A stretch of DNA of 15,421 nucleotides. Origin: an uncultured Oscillibacter sp. GTDB taxonomy: Bacteria > Bacillota > Clostridia > Oscillospirales > Oscillospiraceae. Location of the stretch: NCBI GenBank assembly GCA_900542115.1, contig UQMC01000038.1:1-15421 (forward strand), read 5' to 3'. The notes beneath the pieces were generated by a model. The model had not been told where the DNA came from. It did not search any database and worked only from the letters and a program-made list of their open reading frames with translations. Both the position numbers and the translations under genes were made by a program. Below are positions 1-5,997 of the stretch, in pieces (the first letter of the stretch is position 1; each line of letters begins with the position of its first letter).

Positions 1-174
1 GTTTACCGTGCTTCCCCATAGCTCCGGCCCCGCTCGCCGCGGAGCTTCTCATCCCCTGCGCTTTGTGCCCCACACAAGGTGTTCCGCATTTCCCACACAC
101 TTCCCAATGTCTGTTCCGCAGGCGGCGTTGCTTCATGCGGCCCCACCGCGCAGACCGGCCGGAGCTGAGCAAAT
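1..174 (+). other. Unassigned, possibly structured RNA segment at left edge
   Basis: I do not recognise a gene here. The stretch is GC-rich, with more C than G on the plus strand, and runs directly into the terminator at 175-213, so it is probably the 3' part of a plus-strand transcript that starts at or before the left edge. It has nested complementarity: AGCTCCGGCC (20-29) with GGCCGGAGCT (157-166), CTGCGC (56-61) with GCGCAG (148-153), CCGCAT (84-89) with ATGCGG (135-140), and a local hairpin 62-67/73-78. The 10-bp pairing is unlikely by chance; the 6-bp ones are not. I looked for SRP, RNase P, tmRNA, 6S, T-box and common riboswitch signatures and found none that convince. Open frames exist in both directions but resemble no family I know. 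Confidence 0.3.
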
Positions 175-213
175 GTCCGCCGGGACCTTTCGGTCCCGGC
201 GGGCGCTTTTTCT
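175..213 (+). terminator. Rho-independent terminator
   Basis: A 13-bp stem (175-187 with 192-204, one G-U pair) closed by a TTTC loop is followed by a T-run at 207-211. The T-run lies on the plus strand, so it ends a transcript coming from the left edge and insulates the sdpR promoter, which begins a few bases downstream. Confidence 0.85.
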
Positions 214-219
214 ATATGG

Positions 220-253
220 AACAGCTATTTAGATTTTTTTCTAAATAGCTGTT
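220..253 (+). promoter_or_regulatory. Upstream operator O1 of the sdpRI operon
   Basis: This is a perfect 13-bp inverted repeat (arms 220-232 and 241-253) around an 8-base spacer. Its core TATTTAGA-N6-TCTAAATA (226-247) is repeated exactly, with the same spacing, at 282-303. The right arm covers the first two bases of the -35 box. ArsR-family dimers bind such palindromes, so the SdpR-like protein encoded just downstream is the obvious candidate ligand; that assignment is inference. Confidence 0.7.
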
Positions 254-280
254 GACGTTTAAGCCGCGATATGGTATATA
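252..280 (+). promoter_or_regulatory. Sigma-A-type promoter of sdpRI
   Basis: A -35 box TTGACG (252-257), a 17-base spacer and a -10 box TATATA (275-280) predict transcription start near 286-288. That is inside the second operator, so a bound repressor would block polymerase. Confidence 0.75.
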
Positions 281-281
281 C

Positions 282-303
282 TATTTAGAAATTCTTCTAA
301 ATA
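282..303 (+). promoter_or_regulatory. Downstream operator O2 of the sdpRI operon
   Basis: TATTTAGA-N6-TCTAAATA occurs again with the same 8-base half sites and 6-base spacing as O1 (nine-base arms 282-290 and 295-303). It sits directly after the -10 box and covers the predicted start of transcription. O1 and O2 are 56 bp apart, start to start. Confidence 0.7.
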
Positions 304-320
304 CTTTTGGAGGGAATGCC

Positions 321-593
321 ATGGCCTTTGCAGAGACCTTTAAGGCCCTGTCGGACCCGGTGCGGCGGGAGATATTGAATCTGCTCAAGGGCGGACGCTT
401 AACGGCAGGCGAGATCGCTGGGCGTTTCGATATGACTGCCGCTACGGTGTCCTATCACCTGTCCCAACTGAAAAAGGCGGGACTGATTTTTGAGAGTCGG
501 GAGAAAAACTATATCTACTACAGCCTTAACGCCTCTGTGCTGGAGGAAGTCCTGCTGTGGTTACAGGACTTGAAGGGGGAAGGAAAAAAATGA
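321..593 (+). CDS. sdpR: ArsR-family transcriptional repressor, SdpR-like
   Basis: This 90-residue winged-helix protein has the compact ArsR/SdpR layout. It opens with FKALSDPVRREIL (about residues 7-19), then the helix-turn-helix EIAGRFDMTAATVSYHLSQL (about 31-50), and ends in a wing and dimerisation helix (ENYIYY-like strand, residues 60-90). No cysteine metal-binding motif is visible, which fits the SdpR group rather than a metal sensor. In Bacillus subtilis SdpR represses its own operon and is held at the membrane by SdpI. The start at 321 is chosen because GGAGGG (309-314) lies six bases upstream; an in-frame upstream extension to 252 would run through the promoter and the second operator. 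The stop overlaps the next gene's start by four bases, so the pair is translationally coupled. Autoregulation is inferred from the two matching operators. Confidence 0.9.
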   Translation: MAFAETFKALSDPVRREILNLLKGGRLTAGEIAGRFDMTAATVSYHLSQLKKAGLIFESREKNYIYYSLNASVLEEVLLWLQDLKGEGKK

Positions 594-1222
594 AGAACAA
601 CAAGAGGGAAATGCTGCTGACTTCGCTGGTCTGCCTGCTGCCGCTGTTCGCGGGCGCGGCGCTCTACCCGCGTTTGCCGGAGACCATGGCGACACATTGG
701 GACTTTGCCGGCAACGCAAACGGCTGGTCGCCGCGTGCCGCCACTGTGTTCGGTCTGCCGCTGTTTATTTTGGCACTGCATCTCGTCTGCTTTTACGCCG
801 AGAGCCGTGAGACGAAGAAAAATAGGAATCCTGTGTTGCGGACGGTGCTGATGTGGTTCTGCCCGGCCGTATCGCTGCTCGGCGGAGCGGTCACCCTCGG
901 CACAGGGCTGGGCTATGAGATGCACATCAGCACCGTGGTACCTGTGTTTGTGGGACTACTGTTTCTGATCCTTGGTAATTACCTGCCGAAGATCCGGCAG
1001 AACCGCACCATGGGCATCAAGCTGCCGTGGACGCTGCAAAGCGAGGAAAATTGGACCAGGACCCACCGGTTGAGCGGCTTTCTGTGGGTGCTGTGCGGTC
1101 TTGTGATGATCCCCCTCTCCCTGCTGCGGCTGTGGAGCGGCTGGCTGTTTGGGGCGCTGCTGGCGGTGATGGTTCTGATCCCTACCGTCTATTCCTACGC
1201 ACTTCACAGAAAAGGCATCTGA
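590..1222 (+). CDS. sdpI: SdpI-family integral membrane protein with DUF1648 domain
   Basis: This 210-residue protein has about six hydrophobic segments (roughly 7-27, 51-70, 84-106, 115-132, 160-178, 183-204). The DUF1648-type motif MATHWDFAGNANGWSPR lies at residues 33-49. The SdpI-family region, residues 129-167, includes GNYLPKIRQNRTMG, WTL and a conserved Trp-Thr-Arg-Thr-His-Arg turn. In B. subtilis SdpI protects against the SdpC killing peptide and also takes SdpR away from DNA; many other bacteria carry SdpRI alone, with unknown ligand. The ATG at 590 overlaps the sdpR stop (ATGA) and follows a GGGGGAAGG Shine-Dalgarno region; an in-frame start at 557 lies inside sdpR with no such support. 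No sdpABC toxin genes are in view, so the immunity role here is uncertain, but the family assignment is firm. Confidence 0.88.
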   Translation: MKNNKREMLLTSLVCLLPLFAGAALYPRLPETMATHWDFAGNANGWSPRAATVFGLPLFILALHLVCFYAESRETKKNRNPVLRTVLMWFCPAVSLLGGAVTLGTGLGYEMHISTVVPVFVGLLFLILGNYLPKIRQNRTMGIKLPWTLQSEENWTRTHRLSGFLWVLCGLVMIPLSLLRLWSGWLFGALLAVMVLIPTVYSYALHRKGI

Positions 1223-1240
1223 CACAGAATAAAAGCGAGA

Positions 1241-1278
1241 ACCCCCTGCGAAATGGATGCGTCCATTCCGCAGGGGGT
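1241..1278. terminator. Bidirectional terminator hairpin between convergent genes
   Basis: A 10-bp stem (1241-1250 with 1269-1278) continues, after one mismatch, into a 6-bp stem (1252-1257 with 1262-1267) closed by TGCG. It lies 18 bases after sdpI and 32 bases after the glutamine synthetase stop. Neither side has an uninterrupted T-run: the plus strand has scattered Ts to about 1295, and the minus strand reads TCTCGCTTTTATT. Confidence 0.75.
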
Positions 1279-1310
1279 CGTTTCTTGCTGTTTTTGCGTC
1301 GATCCTGATG

Positions 1311-3395
1311 TTACACAGAGAACAGCAGGTCGCTGTACACCGGGAAGGGCCAACAGTCCTTCGGTGTCAGCGTTTCCAGCTCGTCGGCCAGCGTGCGGGC
1401 CTTTTCCATATCCGGCACCAGCGTAGTATGGCTGTAGGTCATGGCCTTTTTGGCATCAGCGGGAATTTTAGCGAGGTCGCGCTCCAGCTTTTCTGTTACG
1501 GCAAAGAGCTTGTCGGTAAGCTGGCCCATGTCCCGGGCCACAGTGTCATCCGCCTTGTGGATGACACCCATCTGCTCCTTTTTACAGCTCCGCTCACACA
1601 GCTCTGCCGCGTATTTAGACACAGCGGGTAAAATCTGCCGCCGCAGCATATTCGCCATGGTGCGGGCCTCAATCGAAATCACAGTGGCGTAGTTTTCAAT
1701 GTGAATCTCCGACCGGGCGTTGATTTCCTCTTTCGTGTAGATGCCGTGCTTGACAAAGAGGTCCACATTCTTCTTGGCGGTGTAGACCGGCAGGGCGTCC
1801 GCCGTGGTAGGCAGATTGCAAAGACCGCGCTTTTCCGCCTCGGCCAGCCATGCGTCATCATAGCCGTTGCCGTTGAAGATGATGCGCTGGTGGTCCGTGA
1901 AGACCTTTTTGATGAGCTTATCAAGGTCGGTCTGGAAATCCTTGGACTTTTCCAGATGGTCGGCGAACTGCTGAAGCTCCTCAGCCATGATGGTGTTCAG
2001 GGCGATGTTGGGGCCGGAGATGGACTGGCTGGAGCCCAGCATCCGGAACTCGAACTTGTTGCCGGTGAACGCCATGGGCGAGGTACGGTTGCGGTCCGTG
2101 TTGTCCTGCGGGATGGGCGGCATGGCGTCCACGCCGATCTGGAGGGTCCGCTTGCCGGAATCCTTGAACTCCGTGCCCCGGATGATGGACTGCACCACGG
2201 CGTCCAACTCATCGCCGAGGAAGATGGAGATCACGGCCGGAGGCGCTTCGGAGGCACCCAGACGGTGATCGTTTCCGGGGAAGGCCACTGTGGCCCGCAG
2301 GAAATCCTGATATTCGTCCACACCCTTGACAAAGGCCGCCAAAAACAGCAAGAACTGCGCGTTCTGGCTGGGGGTCTTGCCGGGCTTGAACAGGTTCTTG
2401 CCGGTATCGGTGTTCAAGGACCAGTTATCGTGCTTACCGGAGCCGTTGACTCCGGCAAAGGGCTTTTCATGGAGCAGGCAGACCATGTCATGCCGGTCGG
2501 CCGTCTTTTTCATGATCTCCATGGTAAGCTGGTTATGGTCACAGGCGGTGTTGGCGTCTGTGTAGATGGGGGCCATCTCGTGCTGGGAGGGCGCGACCTC
2601 GTTGTGCTTGGTCTTGCTGTAAATACCCAGCGCCCAGAGGTTTTCATCCAGATCCTTCATAAAGGACGCCACACGGGGCCGGATGGCGCCGTAGTAGTGA
2701 TCGTCCAGCTCCTGTCCCCGGGGAGGCTTGGCGCCGAACAGCGTGCGGCCGGTCATCCGCAGGTCCTCACGCTGGTTGTAGAGCTTTTTGTCCACAAGGA
2801 AATATTCCTGCTCCGGGCCGACACAGGGAATGACCTTATGGGTCTCTGTGTCCCCGAACAGCCGCAGAATGCGGACAGCCTGCCTGCTGACATCCTCCAT
2901 GGAGCGCAGCAGCGGCGTCTTTTTGTCCAGCGCATGTCCGCCGTAGGAGCAGAGGATGGTGGGGATGCACAGCGTCCCCTCCTTCACAAAGGCAAAGGAA
3001 CTGGGGTCCCACGCGGTATAGCCACGGGCCTCAAAGGTGGCCCGCAGGCCGCCGGAGGGGAACGAGGAGGCGTCCGCCTCGCCGCGGACCAGATTCTTGC
3101 CGGAAAATTCCAGAATGGCCCGGCCATGCTCGCCCTGAGCGATAAAGCCCTCGTGCTTTTCCGCCGTAAAGCCGGTCATAGGCTGGAACCAGTGGGTGTA
3201 ATGGGTGCAGCCCTGCTCCACGGCCCATGTCTTCATGGCACCGGCAATTTCATTGGCGGTGGCCAGCTCCAGCGGCGCACCGTCAGTGACGCAGCGCTTC
3301 CAAGCCTGATAGCAGGCGTCGGACAGGCGCTCCTTCATGGTCTCCTCGTTGAATACCCTGCTGCCGAACAGCTCGGGCAGCTTTCGTTCGCTCAT
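1311..3395 (-). CDS. glnN: Type III glutamine synthetase
   Basis: This enzyme makes glutamine from glutamate, ammonia and ATP in the cytoplasm. At 694 residues it has the large GSIII size, well above the ~450 of type I. Visible motifs are GPEQEYF (residues 193-199, the glutamate-rich metal-site strand), KHNEVAPSQHEMAPI (263-277), NGSGKHDNWSL (317-327) and ASEAPPAVISIFLG (381-394), followed near 410-480 by the TLQIGVDAMPPIPQDNTDRNRTSP-like region and an EFR motif; this combination is characteristic of GSIII in Bacteroides, cyanobacteria and Clostridia. The ATG at 3395 has GGAGGG six bases upstream; a TTG start at 3413 would place that Shine-Dalgarno inside the gene. It lies 185 bp after glgP with its own promoter, so nitrogen and glycogen genes are neighbours but probably not one obligate operon. 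glnN is the usual symbol for this type; some annotations use glnA. Confidence 0.95.
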   Translation of the reverse strand: MSERKLPELFGSRVFNEETMKERLSDACYQAWKRCVTDGAPLELATANEIAGAMKTWAVEQGCTHYTHWFQPMTGFTAEKHEGFIAQGEHGRAILEFSGKNLVRGEADASSFPSGGLRATFEARGYTAWDPSSFAFVKEGTLCIPTILCSYGGHALDKKTPLLRSMEDVSRQAVRILRLFGDTETHKVIPCVGPEQEYFLVDKKLYNQREDLRMTGRTLFGAKPPRGQELDDHYYGAIRPRVASFMKDLDENLWALGIYSKTKHNEVAPSQHEMAPIYTDANTACDHNQLTMEIMKKTADRHDMVCLLHEKPFAGVNGSGKHDNWSLNTDTGKNLFKPGKTPSQNAQFLLFLAAFVKGVDEYQDFLRATVAFPGNDHRLGASEAPPAVISIFLGDELDAVVQSIIRGTEFKDSGKRTLQIGVDAMPPIPQDNTDRNRTSPMAFTGNKFEFRMLGSSQSISGPNIALNTIMAEELQQFADHLEKSKDFQTDLDKLIKKVFTDHQRIIFNGNGYDDAWLAEAEKRGLCNLPTTADALPVYTAKKNVDLFVKHGIYTKEEINARSEIHIENYATVISIEARTMANMLRRQILPAVSKYAAELCERSCKKEQMGVIHKADDTVARDMGQLTDKLFAVTEKLERDLAKIPADAKKAMTYSHTTLVPDMEKARTLADELETLTPKDCWPFPVYSDLLFSV

Positions 3396-3488
3396 AGCAG
3401 TCCCTCCGTTCAAGATATTGAAATCTCAAGGTCTATCCTATCATAAATCGGGCCAAACGCAAGAAAAACATGGAAAAATATGTGTCAG

Positions 3489-3517
3489 AGTGTAGCACGG
3501 CGGATAGGCCCTGTCAA
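3489..3517 (-). promoter_or_regulatory. Promoter of the glutamine synthetase gene
   Basis: On the minus strand TTGACA (3512-3517), a 17-base spacer and TACACT (3489-3494) preceded by TGC (extended -10) make a near-consensus sigma-A promoter. It predicts a leader of about 87 bases. A second weaker candidate, TTGCGT-16-TAGGAT with an extended TGA (3435-3462), lies closer to the gene. No strong terminator is visible between glgP and this promoter, only a 4-bp hairpin at 3541-3552, so glg read-through is possible. Confidence 0.7.
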
Positions 3518-3580
3518 ACGGTAAACTGCACAAATTCCGGCCGCTTTTGCGGTCTGTTTCCGCGTAAGTCCGGCTTTTCC

Positions 3581-5992
3581 TCAGCGATGGGGAACGTGCC
3601 AGATATTGTCGGCATATTCCGCAACAGCCCGGTCGGCGGCAAAGCTGCCGCTGCGGGCGATGTTGAAAAGGCTCATACAGTTCCACTGCTCGCGGTTTTC
3701 GTAGGTCTCGGCCATGCGGCGCTCGGCGTCGCAATAGGCCCGGTAATCCGCCAGCAGCAGATATTCGTCGCTGCCGATGAGCCGCTGGTAGAGGTCCTCA
3801 TAGCTCACCCCGTCCCGGAAGCCCCGGCGCAGGGAGCTCAGACAGCGCTCCAACTGCGGGTCATGGCTGACATACCGCTGGGGCACATAGCCCTCCCGCC
3901 GGAGCTGCGCGGCCTGATCGGCGTGGAGGCCGAACAGGAACATATTCTCATCGCCCAGCAGATCGTGCATCTCCACATTGGCACCGTCCAGCGTACCGAC
4001 GGTCAGAGCACCGTTCATCATGAATTTCATGTTGCCGGTGCCGCTGGCCTCCTTTCCGGCAGTTGAAATCTGCTGAGAGACCTCGCTGGCGGGCATCAGG
4101 TGCTCGGCAAGGGACACCCGGTAGTTTTCAAGAAATACCACCTGCAGCTTGCCCCGGCAGCGGGGATCGTGGGAAATATCGTCCGCAAGGGAGTTGATGA
4201 GGTGGATGATCCGCTTGGCTACGGCATAGCCCGGTGCGGCCTTGGCACCGAACAGGAACGTGTGGGGCCGGGTGATGCAGCCCGGGTCATCCTGAAGCCG
4301 CTGGTAGAGCGTGATGATGTGGAGCACGTTCAAAAGCTGGCGCTTATATTCGTGGAGCCGCTTGACCTGCACATCAAAGATAGCGTCCGGCGACAGTGTG
4401 ACGCCCTGCGCCTTTTTGATATATGCGGCAAAGTCCTCCTTGTTCTGCCGCTTGATGTCCTCCAGCCGCTGAAGCACGGCGGCGTCTTCGGCATGGTCCT
4501 CCAGCTTTTTCAGCGCCTGCGGGTGCAGGAGGTACTCGTCCCCGCCGGTGAGGTCCCGGACAAGGGCGTCAAGGCCGGGATTGATCTCGCTGAGCCAGCG
4601 GCGGTGGTCGATGCCGTTGGTGACGTTGGTGAATTTCCAGGGCTCCATGACGCAGGCGTCATGGAACACATCTTTTTTCAAAATCTCGGAGTGCAGGCCG
4701 GACACGCCGTTGACAGACATTCCCCCGGCGATGCACAGATTGGCCATACGGACCTCGCCGCCCCAGACGATGGCCATTTTCTCTGTTTTGCCGTTGTCAT
4801 GGTAGAAGCTCTCCACCTTTTCCTGCCAGCGGTGGGCAATCTCCAGCACGATCTGCCAGATGCGGGGCAGCAGTGTTTCAAAAAGGCTCTGGGGCCAGCG
4901 CTCCAGCGCCTCGGACAAAACGGTGTGGTTCGTGTAGGCCACGGACTGGGTGGTGATGTCCCATGCCTCATCCCAGCTCATACCGGCCTCGTCCATGAAA
5001 ATCCGCATCAGCTCCGGAATCACAAGGGCCGGGTGGGTATCGTTGATTTGAAGAACGTTCTTTTCGTGGAAATTTTTCAGCGTGCCGTAGGTTTCCAAAT
5101 GCTTGGTGATAATGGACTGCACCGTGGCGGAGACAAAGAAATACTGCTGCTTTAAGCGAAGGGACTTTCCCTCCATGTGGTTATCCTCGGGATAGAGCAC
5201 CTTGGCGATGGTCTCCGCCATGGCCTCGTCCTCGGAAGCCTTCAGGTACTCGCCCCGGGAGAACAGCGCCATGTCCACCGGGCGGGTGGAGCGGGCGTCC
5301 CACAGCCGCAGCGTGTTCACATGGTCCGTACTGTAGCCCGCCACTACCATGTCACAGGGAACGGCCTGCACCGCCGTGGCATTTTCGTTGACGATGTGGA
5401 GATGACCGTCCTGCCAGAATTCCCGCAGCGTGCCGCCGAAACGGACGATTTGGGCCTCGTCGGGCTTTGGCAGCAGCCATGCCGAGCCGACGCCCTTCCA
5501 GTCGTCCGGCAGCTCTACCTGCTGGCCCTCCACAATCTTCTGCTTGAAAATACCCAGCTCGTAGCAGATGGAATAGCCGGTGGCGGGAATTTCCAGTGTG
5601 GTCATGGAGTCCAGATAGCAGGCGGCCAGCCGCCCGAGACCGCCGTTGCCGAGGCCCGCGTCCGGCTCCAGCTCAAAGAGGTCTGCCGCCTTGAAGCCCA
5701 TGCCCTCCAGCGCTTCTTTTAACTGGGGCAGAACGCCCAAGTTGTAGGCGTTTTTCATAAGGCTGCGGCCCATGAGAAATTCAAGGGAGAGATAGTGGAC
5801 CTGCTTTTTCTGCTCTTTTTTCGTTTCCTTGGCGGTCTGCACGCCCCGGAGGGCCATTACATCCCGCAAAACGAGGGCGCAGGCCTTCAGCATCTCCTGA
5901 TTCGTGGCCTCGCCCGGCTCCGTGCCGAAGTTCAGCGCCAGCTTGGCGGTGAGGGCCTCTTGCAGTGTCTGCGTGGTAAATGGAATGCTCAT
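3581..5992 (-). CDS. glgP: Glycogen phosphorylase (GT35)
   Basis: This 803-residue, PLP-dependent enzyme releases glucose-1-phosphate from glycogen ends. Its length is typical of bacterial GT35 phosphorylases. The PLP-lysine motif EASGTGNMKFMMNGAL spans residues 648-663, with K656 as the Schiff-base lysine, followed by TLDGANVE (667-674). Other conserved stretches are LSLEFLMGR (68-76), DAGLGNGGLGRLAAC (111-125), INDTHP (316-321), TNGIDHRRW (458-466) and VQVKRLHEYKRQ (541-552). It ends with the family's NIWHV-type terminus, so it is complete. It is the last gene of the glg cluster: its ATG follows the glgA stop by five bases, and its Shine-Dalgarno (GGAG) lies in the last codons of glgA, implying coupled translation. 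Confidence 0.97.
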   Translation of the reverse strand: MSIPFTTQTLQEALTAKLALNFGTEPGEATNQEMLKACALVLRDVMALRGVQTAKETKKEQKKQVHYLSLEFLMGRSLMKNAYNLGVLPQLKEALEGMGFKAADLFELEPDAGLGNGGLGRLAACYLDSMTTLEIPATGYSICYELGIFKQKIVEGQQVELPDDWKGVGSAWLLPKPDEAQIVRFGGTLREFWQDGHLHIVNENATAVQAVPCDMVVAGYSTDHVNTLRLWDARSTRPVDMALFSRGEYLKASEDEAMAETIAKVLYPEDNHMEGKSLRLKQQYFFVSATVQSIITKHLETYGTLKNFHEKNVLQINDTHPALVIPELMRIFMDEAGMSWDEAWDITTQSVAYTNHTVLSEALERWPQSLFETLLPRIWQIVLEIAHRWQEKVESFYHDNGKTEKMAIVWGGEVRMANLCIAGGMSVNGVSGLHSEILKKDVFHDACVMEPWKFTNVTNGIDHRRWLSEINPGLDALVRDLTGGDEYLLHPQALKKLEDHAEDAAVLQRLEDIKRQNKEDFAAYIKKAQGVTLSPDAIFDVQVKRLHEYKRQLLNVLHIITLYQRLQDDPGCITRPHTFLFGAKAAPGYAVAKRIIHLINSLADDISHDPRCRGKLQVVFLENYRVSLAEHLMPASEVSQQISTAGKEASGTGNMKFMMNGALTVGTLDGANVEMHDLLGDENMFLFGLHADQAAQLRREGYVPQRYVSHDPQLERCLSSLRRGFRDGVSYEDLYQRLIGSDEYLLLADYRAYCDAERRMAETYENREQWNCMSLFNIARSGSFAADRAVAEYADNIWHVPHR

Positions 5993-5997
5993 AGGGA

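Noticed and set aside
136..213. T-box riboswitch antiterminator
   Set aside because: An ACCGCG occurs at 145-150 ahead of a terminator, but the required TGGN before it is absent and no specifier or AGTA-type elements are seen.
8..248. Two overlapping plus-strand reading frames at the left edge
   Set aside because: Both run through the terminator hairpin and into the sdpR operator; neither has a Shine-Dalgarno site or recognisable family residues. They are by-products of GC-rich sequence.
1701..3446. 581-codon plus-strand frame opposite glutamine synthetase
   Set aside because: It is antisense to a clearly conserved enzyme, has no family features, and reflects third-position GC bias of the real gene.
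4100..5155. 351-codon plus-strand frame opposite glgP
   Set aside because: Antisense shadow of an intact glycogen phosphorylase; no start signals or known domain.
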